NCBI RefSeq assembly: GCF_019285775.1
Contig: NZ_CP079105.1
Coordinates: 1,488,001 to 1,552,000 of the forward strand
Length of the DNA: 64,000 bases
Direction of reading: 5' to 3'
From: Skermania piniformis
GTDB taxonomy: Bacteria > Actinomycetota > Actinomycetes > Mycobacteriales > Mycobacteriaceae
Positions 19,186-27,305 of this stretch are shown piece by piece. The stretch's first letter is position 1, and each line of letters opens with the position of its first letter. Both the position numbers and the translations under genes were made by a program. A model generated the notes under the pieces. It did not search any database. It saw only the letters and a list, made by a program, of their open reading frames with translations, and was not told the origin of the DNA.

Positions 19186-20763
19186 TCAGTGCCGCCACCG
19201 CAGCCGCTGGTCGGCCCGAACCAGCCGGGCGACGGTGCGTCCGCTGGCGCCGGACACGCCGCCGCCGGGATGGGTGGAGGCGCCGGTCAGGTAGAGCCCG
19301 GGAGCGCCCGGCACGCGGTAGCCGGCGAGCTCGGGCAGCGGTCGCCAGAGCAGCATCTGGTCCAGCGACATCTCCAGGTGCATGACGTTGCCGCCGATCA
19401 GGCCGAGTTCGCGTTCCAGGTCGGCCGGGGTCTGGACGTATCGCCGACCGATCTCGGCGGCCGCACCGGGCGCGTACCGGTCCAGTTCGGCGACGATCGC
19501 GACTGCGGCCGGTTCGGCGAGGCCCGCCCAGTCCCGACCCCCGGTGAGATGGCGCGGGTGCCATTGCGCCCAGAGCGAGAGCTGGTGTTCGCCGGGTGGG
19601 GCGATGCTCGGGTCCAGTGCGGAGAAGCTCATCGCCAACACCGCCGGCCGGGGCGGCAGTTCCCCGGCCAGCGCGGCACCGTGCGCCCGACGGAGCTGGT
19701 GCCGGTCGGTGACCAGCAGCTGCAGCCCGGTCGCGGACAACTCTTCGGGCACGCTCGGGTACCGGGGGAGCGCGGCGGTCGCGGCGCGGACCACCATGCC
19801 GATTCCGGGTCCGACCCGCGCCCGGCGGCGCCAGCCGGCCAGCACCGCGGGATCGAAGCCGCCCGCCGCCAGCAGATCGAGCGTGGTCAACAGGTGACAG
19901 CCGGCGATCACCCGGCGGGCGGACAGCTCGCCGTCGGCGGTCCGGACCCGCCAGCCGGTCCCCCTACGGACCAGTGCGATCACCGGCGTCTCCGGCCGAA
20001 TGCTGCCGCCGGCGGCGCGCAGCCGGGACACCAGTGCTTCGGTGAGCGCACCGCTGCCGCCGACCGCGCGGCCGGGCGGGATCCGGTGCAACAGCGCGGC
20101 GAAGCCGACCATCGGCGCGGTGCCCGGCTCGGACATCGGCGGGCCGGACTGGGCGCCGAACCAGGCCAGGGCGGCCTTGAGTCGTTCGCTGTCGAACATC
20201 TCGTCGAGCAGGGCGTCACCGCTGGTCAGGAACTCGCGGGAGAGCGCGGAGCCACCGTCGGGCGCGGGTAGGCCCCAGAACGCGCGGATCAGCCGCGGCC
20301 CGGGCGTGACGCCGAACGCGTCCAGCACTCGCGCGCTGCGTGGGCCCCACAGCCCGACGAACCGGCGATAGGCGTCCGCGTCCCGTTCGCCGCAGGCTGC
20401 CGCGATGGATGCGCAGGTGGCGTCGAGGTCACGGTGGAACACGATCGGCGGGCTGCCGCTGCCCGGTTCGGCCGGGGCGAATCCCCACGGGTCGCAATCG
20501 AGGTACCGCAACCCGTGCTCGGCCAGGCCGAGTTCGTCGACGATGCCGGTGTGCCGAATCATCAGGTGCGCCGACGAGCCACGATCGACCCGGTGCCCGG
20601 GGAAGCGTTCGACGGTGGATACCGCCCCGCCGAGTACCCGGTCCCGCTCGAGCACCGTGACCGACCGTCCGGCGGCTGCGAGGTAACAGGCCGCGACCAA
20701 GGCGTTGTGTCCGGAGCCGACGATCGCGACGTCCACCGGCTGTGACCCTGCCGGCTCGTTCAC
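19186..20763 (-). CDS. crtO: beta-carotene ketolase CrtO
   Basis: 525-residue FAD/NAD-binding oxidoreductase of the CrtI/CrtO superfamily. The GSGHNALVAA Rossmann motif is at residues 16-25, followed by VLERDRVLGGAVSTVERFPG. The stretches RGSSAHLMIRH, WFGAQSGPPMSEPGTAPM and the C-terminal LTGASTHPGGGVSGASGR match what I recall of the Rhodococcus CrtO ketolase, which introduces 4-keto groups into monocyclic or bicyclic carotenoids. GTG 20763 is used because it overlaps the GNAT stop as GTGA (20760-20763). It lies 15 kb from crtE/crtI in a separate minus-strand pair with the acetyltransferase. Confidence 0.87.
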   Translation of the reverse strand: MNEPAGSQPVDVAIVGSGHNALVAACYLAAAGRSVTVLERDRVLGGAVSTVERFPGHRVDRGSSAHLMIRHTGIVDELGLAEHGLRYLDCDPWGFAPAEPGSGSPPIVFHRDLDATCASIAAACGERDADAYRRFVGLWGPRSARVLDAFGVTPGPRLIRAFWGLPAPDGGSALSREFLTSGDALLDEMFDSERLKAALAWFGAQSGPPMSEPGTAPMVGFAALLHRIPPGRAVGGSGALTEALVSRLRAAGGSIRPETPVIALVRRGTGWRVRTADGELSARRVIAGCHLLTTLDLLAAGGFDPAVLAGWRRRARVGPGIGMVVRAATAALPRYPSVPEELSATGLQLLVTDRHQLRRAHGAALAGELPPRPAVLAMSFSALDPSIAPPGEHQLSLWAQWHPRHLTGGRDWAGLAEPAAVAIVAELDRYAPGAAAEIGRRYVQTPADLERELGLIGGNVMHLEMSLDQMLLWRPLPELAGYRVPGAPGLYLTGASTHPGGGVSGASGRTVARLVRADQRLRWRH

Positions 20764-21407
20764 CAGCGGTCCGCAGGCGGGTTGTCCAGCGGGAGCGACC
20801 GGCCGAGCACCGCGAACGGTCGACTGTCTCCGGCGAAGCCGAATCGCCGCACCACGTCGCCGAAGCCGAGTCGGCGGTACAGCCGCCAGGCGCGGTTGTC
20901 CTCGGACTCGATCTCGGGGGTGGACAGCAGCACCGAGCTTTCCGGGCGGCAACCCAGCAACCTGACGGCCATCGCCTGGCCGAGGCCGCGGCCCTGCGCC
21001 GCCGGATGGACGTGCAGTTCGGTGAGCTCGAAGTAGTCGCCCAGCACGGCACGGATGTCGAGCTCGCGCCAGCCGGCTCGGCGCATTCCTTCGTCGACCT
21101 GCTGGTACCACCATTGCTGCGGCAGGCCGTGATAGCCGTAGCCGACCGCGAGCAGCGGCGCGGTGTCCGGATCGCACCGGCCGGTCGAATCGGGCTGCAG
21201 CGCCCCGACCGCCTGCCAGCCCCGCCGCCCGATGTGTTCCAGCCACATCGGGCCGCGGTGCTGTTCGGTGCCGCGCGGATAGCCCATCGCTGCGACGTAC
21301 ACCGCAAGCGCGTCGCGCATCCGGATCCGCATCCGGTGCGCCGAGAGATCGACGATGACCGGCCGGTGGTCGGTACCGGCCGGGCGGCTGAGGTGGGGGC
21401 GGGCCAT
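20760..21407 (-). CDS. GNAT-family N-acetyltransferase (Rv2170-like)
   Basis: 215 residues. The acetyl-CoA-binding motif appears as HVHPAAQGRGLGQAMAVRLL (Q/RxxGxG/A) in the C-terminal half, preceded by the beta strand ELTELHV and followed by ENRAWRLYRRLGF, both typical of GNAT folds. In M. tuberculosis the positional homologue Rv2170, beside lppM, has been described as an acyl-CoA-dependent protein acetyltransferase; the target here is unknown. It is the first gene of a two-gene minus-strand unit with crtO, overlapping by 4 bp, and is divergent from the HEPN gene. Confidence 0.82.
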   Translation of the reverse strand: MARPHLSRPAGTDHRPVIVDLSAHRMRIRMRDALAVYVAAMGYPRGTEQHRGPMWLEHIGRRGWQAVGALQPDSTGRCDPDTAPLLAVGYGYHGLPQQWWYQQVDEGMRRAGWRELDIRAVLGDYFELTELHVHPAAQGRGLGQAMAVRLLGCRPESSVLLSTPEIESEDNRAWRLYRRLGFGDVVRRFGFAGDSRPFAVLGRSLPLDNPPADRW

Positions 21408-21478
21408 CGTCGGTCTGGTCCAGGTCCGTCGCAGTTCGTCTCGGGCTTCTGTCGGTGGGTGTCGGTATATTCAATCTG

Positions 21479-21494
21479 TCGAAAGAATGTTCGA
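21479..21494. promoter_or_regulatory. LexA (SOS) box-like palindrome upstream of the HEPN gene
   Basis: TCGAAAGAATGTTCGA matches the mycobacterial/actinobacterial LexA box TCGAAC-N4-GTTCGA at 11 of 12 conserved positions. It lies 88 nt upstream of the HEPN ATG and 72 nt upstream of the divergent GNAT start. A -10-like TATATT at 21466-21471 lies just before it, so LexA bound there would cover the start point. Confidence 0.55.
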
Positions 21495-21581
21495 GTCGAG
21501 TGCTCCGGTGATCGATCGTTCGATTGCGGTTTGCTGCTCGGTCCGAGCGAGGGAAAGTCCGATCCTGGAGGAGGGAGCGAG

Positions 21582-22022
21582 ATGGCTGGTCGCAGTGTCC
21601 CGGACCCGGTCGCGGCCCGGTCGCATATGTTGTTGGACCGTGCCGATCGGTTGCTGACGGCCGCGGCGGGGGAGGACGACCCGCGCGAACGGTTCCTGGC
21701 CGCCTATCTCTCTGCGTTGCGCGGCGCGGCGGCGGTACTCGCGGCAACCGAAAGCGGCCGCAGTGGTCGGGAGCGTTCGCGCAGCGCTTGGGTGCGGTTG
21801 GCGAAGGCGGCGCCGGAGTTCGTGATGTGGTCGGACTATTTCTCCGGCTACTCCGAGACCCGGGCGGCGCTGGAGGCGGGGATTTCCCGGCCGGTGTCGG
21901 CCGAGGCGGCGGACGAGTTCTATGCCCGGGTCGGTGCGTTCCTGCATGACGTGGACGATCTGGTTGCCGACGGTGCCCGGCTGCGCACCCTGGACCGCTG
22001 GGGGTCGGATCTGACCGCCTGA
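21582..22022 (+). CDS. SAV_6107-type HEPN domain protein
   Basis: 146-residue all-helical protein with the SAV_6107 HEPN pattern: an N-terminal helix pair around SHMLLDRADRLLTAAAGEDDPRERF, then AAYLSALRGAAAVLAA, and later WSDYFSGYSETRAALEAG. HEPN proteins are often RNases or nucleotide-binding helpers, but the catalytic RxxxxH motif is not obvious, so no activity is claimed. The ATG 21582 follows a strong GGAGGAGGGA. It stands alone on plus, behind a LexA-like box, and is well conserved next to the mraZ region in Corynebacteriales. Confidence 0.75.
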   Translation: MAGRSVPDPVAARSHMLLDRADRLLTAAAGEDDPRERFLAAYLSALRGAAAVLAATESGRSGRERSRSAWVRLAKAAPEFVMWSDYFSGYSETRAALEAGISRPVSAEAADEFYARVGAFLHDVDDLVADGARLRTLDRWGSDLTA

Positions 22023-22083
22023 TGCCGACGCGCCGGAGGGGCGACGGTCGGGCAGAATGAGAATCGTGCGACCACCTTGTGGA

Positions 22084-22146
22084 TAGACTATGTGGTACCG
22101 CCTAGATCGACCTCGTATCATTGTCTCTAGATAGCTGACATCAGCT
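22084..22146 (+). promoter_or_regulatory. promoter region of the DUF3040 gene with an inverted repeat
   Basis: TAGACT (22084-22089) is a good -10 hexamer about 110 nt before the GTG at 22201, giving a leader of roughly 105 nt. Within that leader AGCTGA (22133-22138), CA, TCAGCT (22141-22146) form a perfect inverted repeat. No -35 is obvious. No protein is encoded in the 178-nt gap. Confidence 0.4.
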
Positions 22147-22200
22147 GTCTGTCGCCTGACCAGGGGCGACCGCCACGGCCCGGACGCCGGGGGAGGTACT

Positions 22201-22575
22201 GTGCCACTCTCCGACCACGAGCAGCGCATGCTCGATCAGATCGAGAGCGCGCTCTACGCTGAGGACCCCAAGTTCGTGTCGTCTGTGCGCGGCAGCAGAC
22301 TGCGGCGGGCCTCCAGTCGGCGACGTTTGCAGGCAATCGCGTTGTTCGCGGTCGGTCTCGTCCTGTTGGTCGCCGGCATCACGCTCCCGGTGAAGCTCGG
22401 CGACTTCCCGGTGATCAGCCTGATCGGCTTCATCGTCATGTTCGGCGCCGGCGTGTTGCTACTGGGCGGTCGGGCGAAGTCGGCACCGGACTCGCCGGCG
22501 AGCCCGCCCCGCCGCTCCGGCAGCTTCTCGGCCCGGATGGAAGATCGTTTCCGCCGCAGGTTCGAGCAGGAGTAG
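22201..22575 (+). CDS. DUF3040 membrane protein (Rv2169c-like)
   Basis: 124-residue small membrane protein. The N-terminus PLSDHEQRMLDQIESALYAEDPKF is the diagnostic DUF3040 signature, followed by a basic stretch and two transmembrane helices (about residues 43-60 and 64-83), with a charged C-terminal tail. Function is unknown; it is widely conserved just upstream of mraZ in Corynebacteriales, as here. The GTG start at 22201 is supported by GGGGGAGGT a few bases before. A strong hairpin follows the stop. Confidence 0.83.
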   Translation: MPLSDHEQRMLDQIESALYAEDPKFVSSVRGSRLRRASSRRRLQAIALFAVGLVLLVAGITLPVKLGDFPVISLIGFIVMFGAGVLLLGGRAKSAPDSPASPPRRSGSFSARMEDRFRRRFEQE

Positions 22576-22594
22576 CCCCGCCCAAACCCGGCTG

Positions 22595-22629
22595 AACGGC
22601 GCCGCACCATTCGATGGTGCGGCGCCGTT
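22595..22629 (+). terminator. strong stem-loop terminator after the DUF3040 gene
   Basis: AACGGCGCCGCACCAT (22595-22610) pairs perfectly with ATGGTGCGGCGCCGTT (22614-22629) around a TCG loop, a 16-bp stem 20 nt after the stop codon. No T-run follows, as is common for actinobacterial terminators. It would insulate mraZ from upstream transcription. Confidence 0.75.
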
Positions 22630-22630
22630 G

Positions 22631-22663
22631 TCGTCGGTACCGGTCCATCGTCGGTACCGGTCC
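22631..22663. repeat. 16-bp direct repeat downstream of the terminator
   Basis: TCGTCGGTACCGGTCC occurs at 22631-22646 and again at 22648-22663. Each copy holds the palindrome GGTACC. Function is unknown; it may be simple slippage. Confidence 0.5.
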
Positions 22664-22756
22664 GATCGTGCGGTTCGTGATGTCTTCTCCGGCAGGGCGG
22701 CCCCGGCCGGCAACCGGTCGGCCAGCGGGCGCTGCAACCTGCCGGCACCCCGATTC

Positions 22757-22781
22757 CCCACCTTCCCCCACTTGATCCCAC
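22757..22781 (-). promoter_or_regulatory. distal MraZ-type binding box (three GTGGG repeats)
   Basis: On the minus strand GTGGG occurs three times with exact 10-nt spacing (CCCAC at 22757-22761, 22767-22771 and 22777-22781 on plus). Regularly phased TGGG repeats are the known DNA target of MraZ octamers. This box is about 265 nt upstream of the mraZ start and in inverted orientation to the proximal box. The 469-nt gap 22576-23044 has no gene and holds these boxes, the terminator and the mraZ promoter. Confidence 0.55.
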
Positions 22782-22902
22782 CAGCCTGGTTTCGATCTCG
22801 TTTCGGCAACCACCGGCGGGTCGTTTATGCAGGTCATCGCCTTGATGCGACTGTGCTGTGCGTTGCGACGGAGAGGCGCCACGACTTTCGGCGTTTCTTT
22901 CC

Positions 22903-22917
22903 CCCACCGTGCCCCAC
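22903..22917 (-). promoter_or_regulatory. middle MraZ-type binding box (two GTGGG repeats)
   Basis: CCCAC at 22903-22907 and 22913-22917 gives two GTGGG repeats on minus with 10-nt spacing, about 130 nt upstream of mraZ. A TTGACC hexamer follows at 22923-22928 and may be a -35 element, so occupancy here could affect transcription initiation. Confidence 0.55.
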
Positions 22918-22978
22918 TACCGTTGACCTGCGAAAATAACTCAGATTTCGGGCGACGAACCCGTTGTATGGATTGCAT

Positions 22979-23003
22979 GTGGGGGAAAGTGGGGTAATGT
23001 GGC
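22979..23003 (+). promoter_or_regulatory. proximal MraZ-type binding box (GTGGG x2 plus GTGGC)
   Basis: GTGGG at 22979-22983 and 22989-22993, then GTGGC at 22999-23003, all 10 nt apart, ending 41 nt before the mraZ GTG. This matches the phased TGGG-repeat operator through which MraZ represses its own dcw promoter in other bacteria. Confidence 0.7.
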
Positions 23004-23044
23004 GGACAGCAAACGAGCAGGGACCCCATTCCGGGAGGTGCTGA

Positions 23045-23476
23045 GTGTTTCTCGGCACCTACACGCCCAAGCTCGACGACAAGGGCCGGCTCACGCTGCC
23101 CGCCAAGTTCCGCGATGCACTGGCAGGAGGGTTGATGGTCACCAAAGGGCAGGACCACAGCCTGGCCGTGTACCCGCGGGAGGAGTTCGCCGCTCTCGCG
23201 CGCCGGGCCGCTGCCGCGTCCCGGAGCAATCCGCAGGCCCGCGCTTTCGTGCGGAACCTGGCAGCCGGCACCGACGAACAGCATCCGGATGCGCAAGGCC
23301 GGATCACGCTGTCCGCCGACCACCGGCGGTACGCGAACCTGTCACGCGAATGCGTCGTGATCGGTTCCGTCGATTTCCTCGAGATATGGGACCGGACCGC
23401 CTGGGAGACCTATCTCGCGGAAAACGAGGAGGAGTACTCCCAGGCGATCGACGAGTCGCTGGACGGAATCGTCTAG
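23045..23476 (+). CDS. mraZ: transcriptional regulator MraZ
   Basis: DNA-binding regulator and first gene of the dcw cluster. The 143 residues contain two SpoVT-AbrB-like halves: [23 protein letters not shown] at the N-terminus and [18 protein letters not shown] in the second half, the classic DxxGRxxxP/S repeats. The GTG start follows GGGAGG (23033-23038) at good spacing. Upstream are three clusters of GTGGG repeats at 10-nt spacing, its presumed autoregulatory sites. rsmH follows after 127 nt. Confidence 0.96.
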   Translation: MFLGTYTPKLDDKGRLTLPAKFRDALAGGLMVTKGQDHSLAVYPREEFAALARRAAAASRSNPQARAFVRNLAAGTDEQHPDAQGRITLSADHRRYANLSRECVVIGSVDFLEIWDRTAWETYLAENEEEYSQAIDESLDGIV

Positions 23477-23603
23477 CCACCCGCCGGACAGTGGCTCGCG
23501 GCCTCTGCCCGATGGACCCTGACGCCCTTCCCCAGCGCCAGGTTCCGCCGGACAGGGACCCCGATCCACTGCCCACCCAGGAAAACGCAGGACGGAGGAC
23601 CTG

Positions 23604-24605
23604 GTGGCGTGTGATCCAGGTGCCGCCGCCTCGGCCGAGCGGCCGAGGCATGTGCCGGTGCTGCTGGCCCGGGCCGACGAACTGCTCGGGCCCGCCCTAC
23701 AAGACTGTGCCCGACCGATATTCGTCGATGCCACGGTGGGTCTCGGCGGTCATGCCGAGCATTTCCTTACTACCTACCCCACGCTGCGGTTGATCGGTCT
23801 CGATCGCGATCCGGCAGCCTTGGCGTCGACCGCCGCGCGGCTGGCCCGGTTCGCCGATCGGCTCACGCTGGTCCACACCCGCTACGACGGTCTCACGACG
23901 GCGCTGGCGTCCGCGGGACTGGCCGGGTCGGACTCGGTGGATGCGATTCTGTTCGACCTGGGCGTGTCCTCGATGCAGTTGGACGAAGCGGCCCGCGGTT
24001 TCGCCTATGCGGTGGATGCCCCGCTGGATATGCGGATGGATCCGAACTCCGGCCCGACCGCGGCCGATCTGCTCAATACCGCGAGCCGGGCCGACCTTGC
24101 CCGGATCTTGAAGGAGTACGGCGAAGAGCGATTCGCCGGCCGGATCGCGGCCGCGGTGGTCCGGCGGCGGGCGCGGGAGCCGTTCGTGACGAGCGCGGCC
24201 CTGGTCGAATTGATCTACGACTCGGTGCCGGCGGCAACTCGCCGGACCGGCGGGCACCCGGCCAAGCGCACCTTTCAGGCACTGCGGGTGGCGGTCAACG
24301 CCGAGCTGGAATCGCTGCGCGCCGCGCTGCCGGCAGCGGTGGACGCCCTGGTGATCGGCGGCCGGCTGGTCGTCATGTCGTACCAGTCGCTCGAAGATCG
24401 AGTGGTCAAGCAGGAACTGAGCCGGGCCGCGACCTCGCGCACACCGGTCGGCCTGCCGGTGGAACTGCCCGGGATGGGGCCGGAGCTGCGGCTGCTCACC
24501 CGGGGCGCGGAGCGTGCCGACGCACCGGAGATCGAACGTAATCCCAGATCGGCGCCGGTGCGTATGCGCGCAGCGGTTCGTGTGGCCAGGAGGACCGCGG
24601 CATGA
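23604..24605 (+). CDS. rsmH: 16S rRNA (cytosine1402-N4)-methyltransferase RsmH
   Basis: SAM-dependent methyltransferase that modifies C1402 in the 16S rRNA decoding region. Class I motifs are visible: [16 protein letters not shown] (SAM site), [11 protein letters not shown], and [18 protein letters not shown]; the inserted helical domain and [26 protein letters not shown] complete the family pattern. It is 333 residues. The GTG at 23604 follows GGACGGAGGA. The stop overlaps the ftsL ATG as ATGA. Confidence 0.96.
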   Translation: MACDPGAAASAERPRHVPVLLARADELLGPALQDCARPIFVDATVGLGGHAEHFLTTYPTLRLIGLDRDPAALASTAARLARFADRLTLVHTRYDGLTTALASAGLAGSDSVDAILFDLGVSSMQLDEAARGFAYAVDAPLDMRMDPNSGPTAADLLNTASRADLARILKEYGEERFAGRIAAAVVRRRAREPFVTSAALVELIYDSVPAATRRTGGHPAKRTFQALRVAVNAELESLRAALPAAVDALVIGGRLVVMSYQSLEDRVVKQELSRAATSRTPVGLPVELPGMGPELRLLTRGAERADAPEIERNPRSAPVRMRAAVRVARRTAA

Positions 24606-25432
24606 CGGCAGTGATCGACGGCTCGCGGGCCACCGACAAACGCTCGAGCGACACCGATACGCGCGCGAAGGACACCGATACGCGCGCGAAGGACACCGAC
24701 AAGCGCTCCGGCGACACCGGCCGGGCGGCGCGACGAGGCCGCGGTACGACAGCTGCGCAACGCGCGTACCAGCGGCGTCAGCAACGGGCGAGCGCGCCCG
24801 GCGGGGTGCTGCCGCGCCGCGCCGGGCGGCTCGCGGCGCGTATTCCGTTCGTGGCTGCGGTGATCGGCCTGCTCGGTTGCGGGCTGGCGCTGACCCTGCT
24901 GCTCACGACTCGTTCCGCCGAGGACAGTTACCAGCTCGGCGCTGCCCGCGCCGACAACCAGCGCCGGATCGAAGAGCGGGCTGCGTTGCAGCGCGATGTG
25001 GAGGCCGGCAACTCCGCTCCCGAACTGGCTGCTCGGGCTCGGGAGCTCGGCATGATTCCGGCGCCGGACCCAGCACGGCTGCTCGTCGGGCCGGACGGCT
25101 CGGTGACGGTGGTCGGCGACCCGCAGGTAGCCCAGGGGCCGCCCGCTCCGCTGCTGGACCCACCGGTATCCCGCGGCCCGGCCGAAACCCCGGTGCCGGT
25201 CCGTCCGCCCGGCGCTGTCGCCGGTGTCCTGGTTCCGGTCACGCCGCCGACCGCATCGGTTCCGGCCGCGGGCGCGCAGCAGGATCAACTGGTACCGGCC
25301 ACGATCGCCGGATCGGCGACAGCGGCTGCGACACCGACCCCACCGACCCCCCAGACCGGACCGACTGCGCCGCCGCCGACCGGTCCGGTGCCGACCCCGG
25401 TTGCCCCGGCAACCCGAGCAGCTGCCCGATGA
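24602..25432 (+). CDS. ftsL: cell division protein FtsL (long, repeat-containing, Pro-rich tail)
   Basis: Bitopic divisome protein in the FtsQLB subcomplex position between rsmH and pbpB. The 276 residues comprise a charged cytoplasmic N-terminus with four heptad-length repeats (residues about 10-37), a basic stretch, one transmembrane helix ([19 protein letters not shown], about 81-99), a short coiled coil ([20 protein letters not shown]) and a Pro/Thr-rich tail of about 100 residues. It is much longer than E. coli FtsL, as is usual in Corynebacteriales. It overlaps both neighbours by 4 bp (ATGA). Confidence 0.85.
   Translation: MTAVIDGSRATDKRSSDTDTRAKDTDTRAKDTDKRSGDTGRAARRGRGTTAAQRAYQRRQQRASAPGGVLPRRAGRLAARIPFVAAVIGLLGCGLALTLLLTTRSAEDSYQLGAARADNQRRIEERAALQRDVEAGNSAPELAARARELGMIPAPDPARLLVGPDGSVTVVGDPQVAQGPPAPLLDPPVSRGPAETPVPVRPPGAVAGVLVPVTPPTASVPAAGAQQDQLVPATIAGSATAAATPTPPTPQTGPTAPPPTGPVPTPVAPATRAAAR
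24629..24712 (+). repeat. four tandem 21-bp repeats inside ftsL
   Basis: Units start at 24629, 24650, 24671 and 24692. The middle two are identical and encode DTDTRAK; the outer two encode ATDKRSS and DTDKRSG. Being multiples of three, copy-number changes would keep the frame and vary only the cytoplasmic N-terminus. Confidence 0.85.
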
Positions 25433-27279
25433 GCACCGCGGGCGCGGCCCGGCGGCGCCGAGTTCGGGGTATCGACGGCTCGATGCGCTTCCGATTCCGG
25501 GTCGGCCGAGTGGTCGTGCTGCTCGCGCTGATCGTCGCGGCGCTACAGCTGCTCTGGTTGCAGGGCATCGCATCCGGTCGGCTCTCGGCACAGGCCGCCG
25601 ATCAGCGCGCGGTGACCACGATCGACCCGGCCACCCGCGGTGCGATCACCGATCGGGCGGGTCGGCCGCTGGCCTTCACCATCGAAGCGAAGGCGCTCAC
25701 CTTCCAGCCGGTCCGGGTACGCACGGAACTGGCCGCAGCCCGAGCCGCCGCCGGCGATCGGGCGCCCGAACCGGACCAGCGGCTGCAGGCGATCGCGAAC
25801 GCGATTCACGCCAAACTGGGTAACCTTGCCCCGACCAAAGACCTGTTGGCCAAGCTGCGCGGCAACGACTCGTTCGCCTACCTGGCGCGCAATGTCGATC
25901 CGGCCGTCGCGGCGGGGATCAACGAGGAGTTTCCCGAGGTCGGGTTGGAACGCCAGGATCTGCGGGAATACCCGGGCGGCTCGCTGGCGGCGAACGTCGT
26001 CGGGGCCACCGGCTGGGACAACCACGGGCTGCTCGGGCTGGAGTCCTCGATGGACGCGACCTTGGCCGGAACCGACGGCTCGCAGACCTACGACCGCGGC
26101 TCGGACGGAGCGGTCATCCCCGGCAGCACTCGGGATCGTCAGCCGGCGGTGAACGGCTCCGGGGTGGAGCTCACCCTGGACTCGGATCTGCAGTACTACG
26201 TGCAGCAGCAGGTGCAGCAGGCCAAGAACATGTCCGGTGCGCGCAACGCCTCCGCCGTGGTGTTGGACGCGAAGACCGGCGAAGTGCTGGCGATGAGCAA
26301 CGACGGCACCTTCAATCCCGCGATCGGCGTCGGCAACAACCCCAAGAGTGCGCAGTTGGGCAACCTGCCGGTGAGCACGCCGTTCGAGCCCGGCTCGGTG
26401 AACAAGGTGATCACCGCGGCCGCGGCGATCGAATACAACGTGACCAACCCCGACGAGGTGCTGCATGTGCCCGGCAGCATCCGAATGGGCGGGGTGACGG
26501 TCAACGATGCCTGGGCCCACGCCGTGGCGCCTTATACCACCACCGGAGTGTTCGGCAAGTCGTCCAACGTCGGCACCCTGATGCTGGCGCAGCGGGTCGG
26601 CGAGGATCGCTGGTGGGATGTGATGCAGAAGATGGGACTGGGCCAGCGCACCGACGTCGGGTTGCCCGGTGAGAGCGCGGGCTCGGTGCCGGACCGCGAC
26701 CAATGGTCGGGCAGCACCTTCGCGAACCTGCCGATCGGCCAGGGCCTGTCGATGACGCTGCTGCAGATGACCGGGATGTACCAGGCGATTGCCAACGACG
26801 GGGTGCGGGTGCCGCCCCGGATCGTGCGGGCCACCGTGGCGGCGGACGGCAGCCGGACCGAGACGCCGATTCCGGACGGGGTGCGGGTGGTCAGCGATCA
26901 CACCGCGGCCGCGCTGCGCACCATGTTCCAGGCGGTGACCCAGCACGACCCGATGGGCGTCCAGCAGGGCACCGGGGTACCGGCCGGGATCGAGGGATAC
27001 CAGGTCGCGGGCAAGACCGGCACCGCGCAGCAGGTCGATCCGAGCTGCAAGTGCTACTCCAACTCCAGCTACTGGATCACCTTCGCCGGGATGGCTCCGG
27101 CGGACAGCCCGCGGTATGTGGTCGGGATCATGCTCGACGCTCCCCAGCGCAGTTCGGACGGCAGCGGTGGGCAGTCTGCAGCCCCGTTGTTCCACAGTAT
27201 TGCTTCGTGGGCGTTACAGCGCGACAGCGTGCCACTGTCCCCGCCGCTGCCGCGTCCGCTGGTCCTGCAGGCGAGCTGA
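25429..27279 (+). CDS. pbpB: peptidoglycan transpeptidase PBP3/FtsI (PbpB)
   Basis: Septal class B penicillin-binding protein of 616 residues: a short cytoplasmic basic N-terminus, one transmembrane helix (VVLLALIVAALQLLWL), a pedestal domain, and a transpeptidase domain with SVNK (in FEPGSVNKV, the acylated serine), SSN (GKSSNVG) and KTGT (AGKTGTAQQ). A CKC pair after the KTG motif resembles mycobacterial PBP3. The ATG overlaps the ftsL stop (ATGA). An upstream-open frame is a shadow of ftsL. Confidence 0.95.
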   Translation: MSTAGAARRRRVRGIDGSMRFRFRVGRVVVLLALIVAALQLLWLQGIASGRLSAQAADQRAVTTIDPATRGAITDRAGRPLAFTIEAKALTFQPVRVRTELAAARAAAGDRAPEPDQRLQAIANAIHAKLGNLAPTKDLLAKLRGNDSFAYLARNVDPAVAAGINEEFPEVGLERQDLREYPGGSLAANVVGATGWDNHGLLGLESSMDATLAGTDGSQTYDRGSDGAVIPGSTRDRQPAVNGSGVELTLDSDLQYYVQQQVQQAKNMSGARNASAVVLDAKTGEVLAMSNDGTFNPAIGVGNNPKSAQLGNLPVSTPFEPGSVNKVITAAAAIEYNVTNPDEVLHVPGSIRMGGVTVNDAWAHAVAPYTTTGVFGKSSNVGTLMLAQRVGEDRWWDVMQKMGLGQRTDVGLPGESAGSVPDRDQWSGSTFANLPIGQGLSMTLLQMTGMYQAIANDGVRVPPRIVRATVAADGSRTETPIPDGVRVVSDHTAAALRTMFQAVTQHDPMGVQQGTGVPAGIEGYQVAGKTGTAQQVDPSCKCYSNSSYWITFAGMAPADSPRYVVGIMLDAPQRSSDGSGGQSAAPLFHSIASWALQRDSVPLSPPLPRPLVLQAS

Positions 27280-27305
27280 CCGGGTTCGGGAGCAAGCCAA
27301 CCCGG
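27280..27305 (+). terminator. stem-loop directly after pbpB
   Basis: CCGGGTT (27280-27286) and AACCCGG (27299-27305) form a perfect 7-bp stem with a 12-nt loop right after the stop. The following 140 nt to murE hold a 10-nt direct repeat (CGGTCGGTAA at 27344 and 27360) and possibly a secondary promoter. It may be a partial terminator or attenuator between two sub-operons. Confidence 0.4.

Noticed and set aside
22631-22663. Direct repeat as an integration or recombination site
   Set aside because: There is no integrase, tRNA gene or composition change nearby; it looks like local slippage.
22923-22951. Definite sigma-70 promoter for mraZ using TTGACC
   Set aside because: No -10 hexamer lies at normal spacing, so it is noted only as a possible -35.
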